Positions 25,852 through 36,151 are shown, counted from the stretch's first letter. The stretch is 40,715 bases of DNA from an uncultured Acetatifactor sp. (GCA_934394815.1 CAKRRD010000029.1:1-40715), one strand, 5' to 3'. Numbers and translations are program-made. Notes: generated by a model from the letters alone, not told the origin.

Positions 25852-27834
25852 ATGAACTTAAAAGATGCTGCTGCGAATCTGAATCAGGCACACCCGGAAG
25901 ACACCCTGCATCCCCTCTTTACTCCCTGGGGCGAATCACTGGTGCGATCCGGTTCCTATGACGATATCCTGCCCGAATATCCCCGTCCGCAAATGAAGCG
26001 AACAGATTATCATATGCTGAACGGCCGCTGGGAATATGCTTTTGTGCCCGCAGACGGAAGCTGTGCTTCGGAGGATCCCACATATTTTAATGCTCAGGGT
26101 ATCATCCGGGTTCCTTTTTCACCGGAAGCCCTGCTTTCCGGAGTAAACAGAAGGCTGGAACCGGAGGAGTATCTGTGGTATCATCGCGAACTTTCTTTTT
26201 CTCTGGAAGAAATTGCCCGAAAAAATGACCATATGCGCTGCATTCTGCATTTTGACGCTGTGGATCAGGAGGCTGCGATCTATCTCGGAACGAAAAAGCT
26301 CGGCACCCACAGTGGCGGCTACCTTCCCTTTTCGCTGGACATTACGGAATATGTCACTGCAGACCCCGTTTCTCTCTATGTAAAAGTCCGGGATCTGACC
26401 GACACCGGTTATGCTACCAGAGGCAAGCAGACTCTGACCCGCGGCGGCATGTTTTACACCGCCCAGAGTGGTATCTGGCAGAGCGTCTGGTACGAATGGG
26501 TCCCGGAAAATTATGTGATCAACTATAAGATCACTCCTCAGTATGACAAGGCTTCCGTAACCTTTGTTCTGTGCTCTCCCGAACCGTTTCACCAACTGGA
26601 TTTCCGGGTGAATGCTCCCACCTGCGATGGTTCTCTCACGCAGAACGATACCTCGGTCCGGCTACGCATGCGAAAACTGTCCGAACAGAAGGACTCCTTC
26701 GGTCTCACCCATACAACCGTGACCCTTTCTTTTCCCGCCAGTGTCACCTACACCGCCTCCGCTCCTGCCGGAGTGCCGGATCCCGCGAACTTCAAGCCCT
26801 GGAGTCCGGAACATCCCTGGCTGTATCCTTTTACCCTGACGGCCGATAACGATACCGTGGAAGGCTATTTTGCCATGCGTATGTTCACAGTGGAAAAAGA
26901 TTCCAAGGGGATCCTGCGTTTTTGTCTGAATCACAGACCCTATTTCCTCCACGGAATTCTGGATCAGGGCTACTGGTCCGACGGACTGATGACCGCTCCC
27001 TGCGACGAAGCCTTCGTCTATGATATTAGCCTTGCAAAGGGATTGGGATTCAACATGCTCCGGAAGCATATCAAGATCGAGTCCCTGCGCTGGTATTACC
27101 ATTGTGATCGTCTGGGCATGATTGTATGGCAGGATATGGTCAGCGGCGGCACCACCTATCATATGCCCTGGGTATGCTATATGCCCACACTGTTCCCTCA
27201 CATGTCCGCCCACACAAGAGACAATCATTACGAGTTATTCTCCCGTTCTTCCGAGGACGGCCGGAAAAGCTGGGAACAGGAATGTCTGGACACCATCGAT
27301 CATCTGTACAATGTCCCCTCCATCGCCGTGTGGGTGCCTTTCAATGAAGGCTGGGGGCAGTTTGACGCCGCCCGGATTGCAAAAATGGTGGCAAAAAAAG
27401 ACCCCACACGTCCGGTAGACCATGCCAGCGGCTGGTTCGACCAGAAAGGCGGGGATTTCCGCAGTATTCATAATTACTTCCGTCCGTTACAGGTGAAACC
27501 GGACGGAAAACGGGCTTTCGTCATCTCCGAGTACGGCGGCTACGCCTGCCACATCGACGGGCATTCCAGTGTGGATCGTGTCTACGGGTATCAGAAATAC
27601 GACTCCCCGGAGGAAATGGCTGCTGCCCTGAAACATTTATTTTCCAAACAATTATTCCCTCTGATCTCACAGGGGTTAAGCGGTGCCGTATACACCCAGC
27701 TGTCGGATGTGGAGGAAGAGGTCAACGGTCTGGTCACTTACGACCGACGTATCGTCAAACTGCCTGTGGGGCATCCGTTCGCGGCGCCATCCTCTTTTGC
27801 AGCACCTTACTCACATGGAAGTAAGCCGGAATAA
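25852..27834 (+). CDS. Glycoside hydrolase family 2 enzyme
   Basis: A 660-residue cytoplasmic enzyme without signal peptide. The order is an N-terminal jelly-roll sugar-binding domain (about 40-190, with YLWYHRELSF and LHFDAVDQEAAIYLG), an Ig-like domain (about 190-345), and a TIM barrel. The acid/base is E499 in VPFNEGWGQ and the nucleophile E560 in VISEYGGYAC, the two expected glutamates. Members act on beta-galactosides, glucuronides, mannosides or arabinosides; the substrate here is not clear. AGGAAAGAAGG precedes the ATG, and TATACT lies upstream. Its last 80 nt overlap the convergent MATE gene. Confidence 0.9.
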   Translation: MNLKDAAANLNQAHPEDTLHPLFTPWGESLVRSGSYDDILPEYPRPQMKRTDYHMLNGRWEYAFVPADGSCASEDPTYFNAQGIIRVPFSPEALLSGVNRRLEPEEYLWYHRELSFSLEEIARKNDHMRCILHFDAVDQEAAIYLGTKKLGTHSGGYLPFSLDITEYVTADPVSLYVKVRDLTDTGYATRGKQTLTRGGMFYTAQSGIWQSVWYEWVPENYVINYKITPQYDKASVTFVLCSPEPFHQLDFRVNAPTCDGSLTQNDTSVRLRMRKLSEQKDSFGLTHTTVTLSFPASVTYTASAPAGVPDPANFKPWSPEHPWLYPFTLTADNDTVEGYFAMRMFTVEKDSKGILRFCLNHRPYFLHGILDQGYWSDGLMTAPCDEAFVYDISLAKGLGFNMLRKHIKIESLRWYYHCDRLGMIVWQDMVSGGTTYHMPWVCYMPTLFPHMSAHTRDNHYELFSRSSEDGRKSWEQECLDTIDHLYNVPSIAVWVPFNEGWGQFDAARIAKMVAKKDPTRPVDHASGWFDQKGGDFRSIHNYFRPLQVKPDGKRAFVISEYGGYACHIDGHSSVDRVYGYQKYDSPEEMAAALKHLFSKQLFPLISQGLSGAVYTQLSDVEEEVNGLVTYDRRIVKLPVGHPFAAPSSFAAPYSHGSKPE

Positions 27835-29119
27835 GGAAGGCATCCGCCATGATCCAGGCAATAGGACTGCCCAGACATACCCCGGTAAATCCGATGATTG
27901 GCACCAGACCGAAACCGGCCAGAGATCTGGCGATCATCTCAAAGACACCTGCCAGAATCGCGAACTTTGGGAAGCCCATGCCCTGGATCAGAAAACGGAC
28001 GATATTCACCAGCGCTAACGGAATGTAGAATGCCGTATTCCACAACAGGAAAGCCTGCACATTGGCAATGATCTCCGCCTCGCCGCCGTCCACGAACAGC
28101 TGTGCCAGCGGTCCGCCGAAAAATACCGCTATCAGAAAGGCAATGACGGAATACCCTACGCCCAGTGTAACGCAGGCTTTCAGTCCCTTGCCGAGACGGT
28201 CCAGTTTGCCGGCTCCCACGTTCTGTCCGCCGTAGGTTGCCATGGTAGAACCCATGGCATCAAAAGGACAGGCCAGGAAATTACCGATCTTGCCGCCTGC
28301 GGTCATGGCCGCAACTGCCGCGGAGCCTAAGGTGTTGGCTGCAGTCTGTAAGATTACGCTGCCAATGGCGGTAATGGAATACTGCAGTCCCATAGGAACT
28401 CCCATGCCGCACAGCACCATCATCATATGACCATCCATCTTCCACTCTTCCCTGCGGATCCGCAGAATCTCGAATTTTTTCACCATGTAGATCAGACAGG
28501 TCACACCAGAAACTCCCTGAGAGATCACGGTCGCCCAGGCAGCTCCCTCCACGCCCATGTGCAGGGATATGATAAAATACAGATCCAGCACAATATTAAT
28601 AATGGAAGACAGCACTAAAAATACCACAGGAGTCTTGCTGTCGCCGGTGGCGCGGATCACACCTGCCACGATATTATACAGATACACAGTAGGGATACCG
28701 ATGAAAATAATAAAAATATAATCATAAGCCCCATCAATAATATTCGAAGGGGTCTTCATCCATACCAGAATGTCCCGGCACAAAATTGCCGTCACCACCG
28801 TCATAACCACGGAAAAAGCCAGTCCCAACCAGGCGCAGTTGGCCACATATTTACGCATGCCCACGTAATCTCCGGCACCGAATTTATGGGACACCGGAAT
28901 GGCAAATCCGTTACAGACACCCATGCAGAAACCGATCACCAGGAAGTTGATGGAGCCGGTGGAACCCACTGCTGCCAGGTCATCCACACCAAGAAACCGT
29001 CCTACGATCATGGTATCTACCAGATTATAGAACTGCTGGAATAAAAATCCGAATAATAACGGCACAGCAAAGCTGATGATAAGTTTCATGGGGCTGCCTT
29101 TTGTCAGGTCTTTTGTCAT
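27755..29119 (-). CDS. MATE family efflux transporter
   Basis: A 454-residue transporter with about twelve membrane helices, expected to exchange drugs or metabolites for Na+ or H+. It begins MTKDLTKGSPMKLIISFAVPLLFG, then FYNLVDTMIVGRFLGVDDLAAVG, the usual MATE start. A repeat in the second half reads GKIGNFLACPFDAMGSTMATYGGQNVGAGKLDR. A promoter TTGCAA-17-TATACT lies upstream (29207-29235). The 3' end overlaps the GH2 gene by 80 nt on the opposite strand. Confidence 0.92.
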   Translation of the reverse strand: MTKDLTKGSPMKLIISFAVPLLFGFLFQQFYNLVDTMIVGRFLGVDDLAAVGSTGSINFLVIGFCMGVCNGFAIPVSHKFGAGDYVGMRKYVANCAWLGLAFSVVMTVVTAILCRDILVWMKTPSNIIDGAYDYIFIIFIGIPTVYLYNIVAGVIRATGDSKTPVVFLVLSSIINIVLDLYFIISLHMGVEGAAWATVISQGVSGVTCLIYMVKKFEILRIRREEWKMDGHMMMVLCGMGVPMGLQYSITAIGSVILQTAANTLGSAAVAAMTAGGKIGNFLACPFDAMGSTMATYGGQNVGAGKLDRLGKGLKACVTLGVGYSVIAFLIAVFFGGPLAQLFVDGGEAEIIANVQAFLLWNTAFYIPLALVNIVRFLIQGMGFPKFAILAGVFEMIARSLAGFGLVPIIGFTGVCLGSPIAWIMADAFLIPAYFHVSKVLQKRMAPRTDAPQAV

Positions 29120-29206
29120 GGTAATATCCTCTCTGATTTTTCTGTAATTACTGTATTTATCAGTGTATCCTGTTGTTTTTTACAGTTCTTTATTTCTATC
29201 GTTGAG

Positions 29207-29235
29207 AGTATATACGCAGCGTTTCAAAATTGCAA
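29207..29235 (-). promoter_or_regulatory. Promoter of the MATE gene
   Basis: On the minus strand TTGCAA (29230-29235) and TATACT (29207-29212) are 17 nt apart. TTGCAA is its own reverse complement, and on the plus strand the same box is followed 18 nt later by TATATT (29254-29259), so divergent use is possible. Confidence 0.6.
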
Positions 29236-29253
29236 TATCTTTTTTGCAGATTT

Positions 29254-29363
29254 TATATTCTTTTGTTACACTTTTTTGTTCTATTTTATGAGGGCTTTTT
29301 TAAGAGAAGAAGGCCTTCTCTCCTCCGCCGCTGCGATCCTTCTGGAGATCGGATGTTTTTTCT
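29254..29363 (+). ncRNA. Possible small RNA between MATE and the sugar operon
   Basis: The stretch 29120-29444 has no credible protein gene. On the plus strand a -10-like TATATT (29254-29259) is followed by a 7-bp stem (AGAGAAG/CTTCTCT) near 29303-29321, then a second stem CGATC/GATCG (29334-29338 and 29347-29351), then a T-run at 29355-29360. This could be a transcript of about 100 nt ending at its own terminator. The promoter is weak and the stems short, so this is tentative. Confidence 0.25.
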
Positions 29364-29370
29364 ATTGATA

Positions 29371-29422
29371 GACACAATAAAACGCCTCCGCCGGACAAAC
29401 CGGCAGAGGCGTTCATTGTGTC
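29371..29422 (-). terminator. Strong terminator of the sugar operon
   Basis: A long stem: outer arms GACACAAT/ATTGTGTC (29371-29378 and 29415-29422) and a 13-14 bp inner GC-rich arm with one G-T pair. On the minus strand the stem's GC part is followed by GTTTTATTG. It lies 22 nt after the isomerase gene stop. Confidence 0.85.
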
Positions 29423-29444
29423 TGTCAGCTTATGTAATTGTTCC

Positions 29445-30929
<1,485 letters not shown>

Positions 30930-31038
30930 TTTGTAATCCTCCTATTTCGTTTTCTTTTTCTCTATGCCATTTATTTTACCGCCGTCTTGCATCCACGCAG
31001 GGGACTTCCGGCGTTCAAATCTTTTTATTCCGCTATCG

Positions 31039-31680
31039 TTATTTGCTGACATCCAAATTCTCTCCGGTCAGTCCGATAAAGCTTCCTTCGGGAAGTCCGC
31101 CCTCCTCATGACCGATGAGCCATTTGTTCGTAGCGGCAAGCAGTGCATCCTCACCGGGTGCCTTGCCCTGCTCCACCTTCCGGTGTGCTCCTTCTAACGG
31201 ATAATTCGTTCCCTGCGGCAATACAATGGCCACCTGAAATCCCTGTCCGTCCACACCGCAGGGTGCGTAATGCAGCGTGGTTGCGAACACTTCCACACCG
31301 GTTCCTGCCGGTACCAGAAATGCTTCCATCTTAGAGGTGTCGTATGTAAAATCCTCTGCCACATCCGCTAACTGTCCGAGGATCAGAATGGCATCCGTTG
31401 CCGCTACATTGATCTCGGAACTCCTGTGATATTCCACAGCATTAAGCCTGGAATTGTGACCGTTACAATAGCCGATCTGTACGGGCATCTCACCGTATGT
31501 GACAGTCTCCAGTTCTTTTTTCACCGGCAGTGCTTCCAATGCATTGATTCCCGGCTCATACACCACACCCTCAGGAACCGGTGTCTTCTTCATCTCCGCC
31601 ACCAGTTCCGTGAAATCCACATTGGTGATCACCCTGCCATATCTGCGAAATGCAGGATCCTTTACAGATAACATTTGCAT
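31039..31680 (-). CDS. DUF4867 cupin-like protein of the sugar operon
   Basis: A 213-residue cytoplasmic protein I recognise as DUF4867. It has cupin-like features: a metal-type cluster GHNSRLNAVEYHRSSEINV (His and Glu spaced as in cupins), then AFLVPAGTGVEVFATTLHYAPC with a further His. Cupins of this kind include lyxose and other sugar isomerases, so isomerase or epimerase activity is possible but unproven. It lies between xylulokinase and the isomerase. An in-gap -10-like box TATAAT (31703-31708) may give extra expression from here. About 110 nt containing a possible stem follow before the isomerase start. Confidence 0.7.
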   Translation of the reverse strand: MQMLSVKDPAFRRYGRVITNVDFTELVAEMKKTPVPEGVVYEPGINALEALPVKKELETVTYGEMPVQIGYCNGHNSRLNAVEYHRSSEINVAATDAILILGQLADVAEDFTYDTSKMEAFLVPAGTGVEVFATTLHYAPCGVDGQGFQVAIVLPQGTNYPLEGAHRKVEQGKAPGEDALLAATNKWLIGHEEGGLPEGSFIGLTGENLDVSK

Positions 31681-31702
31681 TTTACTTTACCAGCCTTTCT
31701 CT

Positions 31703-31708
31703 ATTATA
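31703..31708 (-). promoter_or_regulatory. Possible internal -10 box in the sugar operon
   Basis: A perfect TATAAT on the minus strand lies 22 nt before the DUF4867 ATG, with no clear -35. It may be a secondary start inside the operon. Confidence 0.3.
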
Positions 31709-31780
31709 GCTCAATCTTAAAATTACGAGGTTCATTTTATTATGCTGTTGTTTGATTATTTTACGGTGTTGCCTTCCCGT

Positions 31781-33250
31781 CTATTTGATGATTTCAAATA
31801 ACGGCCTGCATGCCGGATAGATCCGGCGGAACTTCTGATAACGTTCTTCGTATTTTGCCACCAGTTCCGGCTCCGGTTCTACCGTTCCGGTGACTTTTAC
31901 GAATTTCTCCGCGATCTCTTCCACACTTGCATATTCGCCGCAGGCTACTGCTGCCAGCATGGCACCGCCCATAGCCGGTCCTTCTTCGCTCTCGATCACA
32001 TCCACCTTCAAATTCAGAATATTGGCGATCATCTTCTTCCACAACGGGCTCTTGGCTCCACCGCCGCAGATCTTGGTCCGCTCCAGATGGATTCCCAGAG
32101 ATTTCGCCACTTCCAGAGAATCCCGCAGGGCAAACGCCACACCTTCCAGTACCGCCTGTGTCATATCCGCTCTGGTGGTATCCATGGTCATGCCGATGAA
32201 GGTACCTCTGGCATTGGGGTCATTATGGGGAGAACGCTCGCCCATGAGATACGGCAGGAAGTAGACGTGATTCTCTCCCAGCTTCTCGATCTGCGCCTGT
32301 TCTGCAGCATAATCCTTCGTTCCGATGATCTCATCCATCCACCATTTATTGCAGGACGCAGCACTCAGCATGCAGCCCATGAGATGATAATGACCGTCTG
32401 CATGTGCAAAAGAATGCAATGCATTGTTCTGATCCACTCCGAAATGATTGGAGGAAATGAAGATCGTCCCACTGGTACCCAGGGAAATATTACATCTGTT
32501 ATCTCCCACAGTTCCGGTACCTACCGCTGCTGCCGCATTGTCTCCGGCTCCTGCCGCTACCACTACGTCTTCCGGAAGTCCCAGTTCCTCTGCCACTTCC
32601 GGCAATACGCATCCCACCTTTTCATAGCTTTCATAGCAGGTGGCCAGCTGGTCTTCGGTCACGCCGCAGATTTCACACATTTCCTTCGACCAGCAGCGGT
32701 TCTTCACATCGAACAGAAGCATACCGGAAGCATCTGATACATCCGTGCAGTGCACCCCGGTCAGACGATAGGCTATGTAATCCTTCGGAAGCATAATCTT
32801 TTGGATCCTTGCGAAGTTCTCCGGCTCGTTCTTTTTCACCCAGAGGATCTTCGGTGCGGTAAATCCGGTAAAAGAAATATTCGCAGTATACTCCGACAGT
32901 TTCTCCTTGCCGATCACATTATTTAAGTAATCGCACTCCTCTGCGGTTCTGCCGTCGTTCCAGAGGATTGCCGGGCGGATCACCTGATCCTTCTCATCCA
33001 GAATGACCAATCCGTGCATCTGTCCGCCGAAACTGATGCCCGCCACCTGGCTCTTGTCCGCATCTTTCAAAAGTTCCCGGATGCCTTCCATGGTCTGTTC
33101 ATACCAGTCTTCCGGCTTCTGTTCCGACCAGCCGGGATGCGGGAAATACAAAGGATATTCCCGGGATACCATGTTCCGGATGTTCCCTTCACTGTCCATT
33201 AAAAGCAGTTTGACTGCCGAAGTGCCAAGATCGATTCCAATGTATAGCAT
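31781..33250 (-). CDS. xylB: Xylulokinase (FGGY family)
   Basis: A 489-residue sugar kinase that phosphorylates D-xylulose or a close ketopentose with ATP. The N-terminal phosphate loop is MLYIGIDLGTSAVKLLLMD. Other family marks are GQMHGLVILDE, AILWNDGRTAEECDYL, DVSDASGMLLFDV and the C-terminal GVAFALRDSLEVAKSLG and ICGGGAKSPLWKKM. The start is set at ATG 33250 because GGGAGG sits about 7 nt upstream; an ATG at 33265 precedes it. It is the first gene of the operon and diverges from the LacI-type repressor gene. Confidence 0.92.
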   Translation of the reverse strand: MLYIGIDLGTSAVKLLLMDSEGNIRNMVSREYPLYFPHPGWSEQKPEDWYEQTMEGIRELLKDADKSQVAGISFGGQMHGLVILDEKDQVIRPAILWNDGRTAEECDYLNNVIGKEKLSEYTANISFTGFTAPKILWVKKNEPENFARIQKIMLPKDYIAYRLTGVHCTDVSDASGMLLFDVKNRCWSKEMCEICGVTEDQLATCYESYEKVGCVLPEVAEELGLPEDVVVAAGAGDNAAAAVGTGTVGDNRCNISLGTSGTIFISSNHFGVDQNNALHSFAHADGHYHLMGCMLSAASCNKWWMDEIIGTKDYAAEQAQIEKLGENHVYFLPYLMGERSPHNDPNARGTFIGMTMDTTRADMTQAVLEGVAFALRDSLEVAKSLGIHLERTKICGGGAKSPLWKKMIANILNLKVDVIESEEGPAMGGAMLAAVACGEYASVEEIAEKFVKVTGTVEPEPELVAKYEERYQKFRRIYPACRPLFEIIK

Positions 33251-33298
33251 GAATCTTCCTCCCATAGTGTTTGCTTAACCCATTTTGTTTGTTACTTT

Positions 33299-33314
33299 GC
33301 GTGCCCGTGCACGC
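33299..33314. promoter_or_regulatory. Palindromic operator at the xylB start site
   Basis: GCGTGC and GCACGC flank a 4-nt core (33305-33308), a perfect dyad. On the minus strand it would cover about +3 to +18 after the xylB -10 box, a repressing position. A related 12-mer, TTTGCGTGCCCG, is shared with 33423-33434. The likely binder is the divergent LacI-type protein. Confidence 0.6.
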
Positions 33315-33323
33315 TATATTCAT

Positions 33324-33352
33324 ATCATAACTGTTGTGAGAAAGTTTTTCAA
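33324..33352 (-). promoter_or_regulatory. Promoter of the xylB operon
   Basis: On the minus strand TTGAAA (33347-33352) and TATGAT (33324-33329) are 17 nt apart, followed directly by the operator dyad at 33299-33314. Confidence 0.7.
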
Positions 33353-33422
33353 GTAGAAGTTTTTATATTTTCAGTATTTTTCGCAGAAAAGTGAAGATGA
33401 TGCGCCATCAGATTCCATCCGT

Positions 33423-33440
33423 TTTGCGTGCCCGGACAAA
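33423..33440. promoter_or_regulatory. Second copy of the operator half, upstream of the repressor gene
   Basis: The 12-mer TTTGCGTGCCCG is repeated exactly at 33296-33307 and 33423-33434, 127 nt (about 12 helical turns) apart. Here it is flanked by TTTG/CAAA arms but has no full dyad. A looped repressor bridging both sites is possible. Confidence 0.4.
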
Positions 33441-33508
33441 TCCCGCACCTTCGTTGACTTTCCGCCCAAAATATGATACCTTTATAACCAGAAAGAGGAG
33501 AAAACTAT

Positions 33509-34528
33509 ATGGCGACTATCAAGGAAATTGCAGCATTGGCCGGAGTATCCCGCGGCACCGTGGATCGTGTCTTAAACGACCGCGGCGCAGTGAACCCGGA
33601 GACTGCCGAAAAGATCAGAAAAATAGCAAAGGAACTGGACTATAAGCCCAACCGCGCCGGTCTTGTTCTGGCGGCACAGAAAAAGCGGCTGAAACTGGGT
33701 GTCATTCTTTTTTCCACCGGGAATCCCTTCTTTCAGGATGTTCTGGCCGGAATCGATGAAAAAGCGGAAGAACTGGCAGGCTACAACTGTACCGTGATCA
33801 CCAAACAGATTTCTTTCGGTGTGGAGGCGCAGTTACAGGCGGTCAAAGAGCTTCTTGCAGAAGAAGTGAACGGCATTGCCATGACACCTTACAACGATGA
33901 GCAGATCCGCAGCTGCATCAACGCCTTATATGAGCAGGGGATTCCTGTCGTCACGCTGAATACAGACATTGAAGATACAAAGCGTATCGCCTATGTCGGC
34001 AGCAACTACACCCGCAGTGGTGCCACGGCCGCGGGTCTTCTGCAGTTGATGACATCCGGCACGGTCAACGTGGGGATCGTCACCGGTTCCTCCCATATTC
34101 TCTGTCATACAGAACGTATCGCCGGATTTCTGAAAACCCTGGCACCTTATGCCGACCGCATCCATATTGTGGATACGGTGGAGATCCACGATGACGAAGT
34201 GGAAAGCTATGAAAAGACAACTGCTCTTCTGTCAGAACATCCCGAGATTAATGCACTGTTCTTTGCCGCCGGCGGTGTCTATGGCGGCTGCCGCAGCGTA
34301 GAGGCTCTTAATAAAAAGAGTGACCTCCGGATCATCGCTTTTGATCTGGTACCCACCACTCGTCAGATGCTGGAAAATGGCACCATTGCCGCTACCATCT
34401 GCCAACAGCCGAAGCTTCAGGGCAGCAAACCCCTTTCCCTGCTGTTTGCCTATCTGACCACCGGGGAAAATCCGGAAAAGGAATACAATTACGTGGCAGT
34501 AGATATCCGGATCAAAGAAAATATCTAA
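33509..34528 (+). CDS. LacI-family transcriptional repressor
   Basis: A 339-residue repressor. The N-terminal helix-turn-helix is MATIKEIAALAGVSRGTVDRV with NDRGAVNPETAEKI after it, matching LacI. A hinge (YKPNRAGLVLAAQKKRLKLGV) leads into a periplasmic-binding-type sugar domain with GVILFSTGNPFFQDVLAGI and IPVVTLNTDIEDTKRIAYVGSNY. GAGGAGAAAAC precedes the ATG. It diverges from the xylB operon, whose operator dyad it probably binds; the inducer is likely a pentose or its phosphate. Confidence 0.93.
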   Translation: MATIKEIAALAGVSRGTVDRVLNDRGAVNPETAEKIRKIAKELDYKPNRAGLVLAAQKKRLKLGVILFSTGNPFFQDVLAGIDEKAEELAGYNCTVITKQISFGVEAQLQAVKELLAEEVNGIAMTPYNDEQIRSCINALYEQGIPVVTLNTDIEDTKRIAYVGSNYTRSGATAAGLLQLMTSGTVNVGIVTGSSHILCHTERIAGFLKTLAPYADRIHIVDTVEIHDDEVESYEKTTALLSEHPEINALFFAAGGVYGGCRSVEALNKKSDLRIIAFDLVPTTRQMLENGTIAATICQQPKLQGSKPLSLLFAYLTTGENPEKEYNYVAVDIRIKENI

Positions 34529-34555
34529 ATAATTCTTAAGATTCTCCCGACACTC

Positions 34556-34584
34556 TTGTCATTCACAACATATAGTACTATAAT
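34556..34584 (+). promoter_or_regulatory. Promoter of the tocopherol-cyclase-like gene
   Basis: TTGTCA (34556-34561) and a consensus TATAAT (34579-34584) are 17 nt apart, about 60 nt before the ATG. This makes the gene independent of the LacI-type gene upstream. Confidence 0.75.
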
Positions 34585-34644
34585 ATACGTATTATCTACG
34601 AAATGTTGTTTTGAGGGGTACAAAAGCGGGGGAGTTTTCGATTC

Positions 34645-35772
34645 ATGAATTTATCCGATTTGAAAAGAAATGCATATATGTTGCGGGGTTCCGATGCGAA
34701 ACGTGGCTACATGCGCTGGTGGCATTCCTTCCAGGGCGTTTGTCCCGCGACGCAGGAAACCCGCACTTTTTTTGTGGAATACAGTATCTTAAATCCTGCT
34801 CTGGGTGCGGCACAGCCTATTTTAGGCCAGCATCCCTACTACAAGCGTCATGGCATGAAACCGTCCTACCTCTGCATTAAGGCCGGAACTTTTCCGAAGG
34901 ATGACGATGAGGGTCTGCAGTTACAGGCCTATTATCCTCTGACCTCTCTTCAGGTTGTCCAGGATCCTTTTTACATGCAGTTTGAAGACTGCGTCTACAG
35001 TGAGAATCGGATCAGCGGCGCCATTACGATCTCCGAAGAAATTGCAAGACATCGTTCCCTGATGACCGATGCGGGGGATTTTGTCTGGGATCTGGAAGTT
35101 CATAAGGCAGTGGCCTGCCACACCGGTTACATTGCCAATGCCTTTTTCACAGCGGTACATGCGTTGGAAAGCTTCTGGCACGGTGAAGGGATCCGCACCT
35201 TTTTCCGCGGGACTGTCATCTGGGACGGGGTCACCTATGAAGTATCCCCGGAGACCTCCTACGGTTATGCGGATAAGCATTGGGGCCGCAGTTACAACCG
35301 GCCCTGGCTGCAGTTTGCTTCCGGGCACCTGATCAGTGAGAAAACCGGACGGGAGTTGAAGCATTCTGCTCTGGCCATTGACGGCTGTTGTCCGAAGTTC
35401 CTGTTCTTCCCCATGCGCCGCCGTATCCTGATGCAGCTGACCTACACCGGGGAAGATTATGAATATCATTTTGGCAAGCCTTTTACCCTGCCCCGCTGCA
35501 AATGGAAAGTGAAAGAGACCAACAAGCGTTTTATCTGGCATTTCAAAGCCCAGAACCGTACTTCCGTGATCCGGATCTCCGGTAGCTGCGGCAAGGAACA
35601 GATGATGCCTTTGCTCTACGAAAGTCCTGACGGAAAGCTATCCCCCGAACCCCTCTGGGAGGGCGGGGACGCTGTCGGTACCATAGAACTGTACCGCAGA
35701 AATGGCGGTTCTCTGGAATTGATCGACCGCCTGCAGTTCGAAAACGGATTATGCGCTTATCAGCGTTCCTGA
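34645..35772 (+). CDS. Tocopherol-cyclase-like (lipocalin-like) protein
   Basis: A 375-residue cytoplasmic protein without signal peptide. The start GYMRWWHSFQGVCPATQETRTFFVEYSILN and the stretch YGYADKHWGRSYNRPWLQFASGHL resemble the tocopherol cyclase (TOCC) and AttH-type beta-barrel family, which have a WGR-S-P-W-type motif. The remaining residues are beta-rich. Tocopherol itself is not expected in an anaerobe, so a related ligand such as a lipid or isoprenoid is more likely; this is inference. It has its own promoter and a bidirectional terminator at its 3' end. Confidence 0.6.
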   Translation: MNLSDLKRNAYMLRGSDAKRGYMRWWHSFQGVCPATQETRTFFVEYSILNPALGAAQPILGQHPYYKRHGMKPSYLCIKAGTFPKDDDEGLQLQAYYPLTSLQVVQDPFYMQFEDCVYSENRISGAITISEEIARHRSLMTDAGDFVWDLEVHKAVACHTGYIANAFFTAVHALESFWHGEGIRTFFRGTVIWDGVTYEVSPETSYGYADKHWGRSYNRPWLQFASGHLISEKTGRELKHSALAIDGCCPKFLFFPMRRRILMQLTYTGEDYEYHFGKPFTLPRCKWKVKETNKRFIWHFKAQNRTSVIRISGSCGKEQMMPLLYESPDGKLSPEPLWEGGDAVGTIELYRRNGGSLELIDRLQFENGLCAYQRS

Positions 35773-35822
35773 CTGCATTCTGTCCGCTAAAAATAAAAAA
35801 AGCGATCTGCTTATTCAAAAAA

Positions 35823-35865
35823 CTGCTGCCACAGATTTCTCTGTTGGCAGCAGCTTTTATTTTTC
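35823..35865. terminator. Bidirectional terminator between the tocopherol-cyclase-like gene and spoVG
   Basis: CTGCTGCC/GGCAGCAG and CAGA/TCTG arms (35823-35853, one bulged T) precede CTTTTATTTTT on the plus strand. On the minus strand the stem is followed by GTTTTTT, so it also ends the glgCD-spoVG transcript. Confidence 0.85.
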
Positions 35866-35875
35866 ATTATACAGC

Positions 35876-36151
35876 TCAGACAACCTCTTCCGGTTCTTCC
35901 AAAGCTTTTTCGTAACTCTTCAGGATCACTTTCTGCAAATTCTCTCTGGTGGAAGAATTGATGGGATGTGCAATATCCCGATATTCTCCATCCGTTGCCT
36001 TCTTGCTGGGCATTGCAATAAACAATCCCTTTTCTCCTTCGATCACCTTGATATCGTGCACAACGAATTCGTCATCCAGTGTAATGGATACGATAGCCTT
36101 CATCTTGCCTTCCCTGGTGATCTTACGAACACGTACATCTGTAATCTGCAT
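35876..36151 (-). CDS. spoVG: SpoVG regulatory RNA/DNA-binding protein
   Basis: A 91-residue protein nearly identical in layout to Spo[50 protein letters not shown] and [14 protein letters not shown]. SpoVG affects sporulation septation and, in other Firmicutes, capsule and virulence genes. It starts 25 nt after glgD stops, so it is the third gene of a glycogen operon. Confidence 0.97.
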   Translation of the reverse strand: MQITDVRVRKITREGKMKAIVSITLDDEFVVHDIKVIEGEKGLFIAMPSKKATDGEYRDIAHPINSSTRENLQKVILKSYEKALEEPEEVV

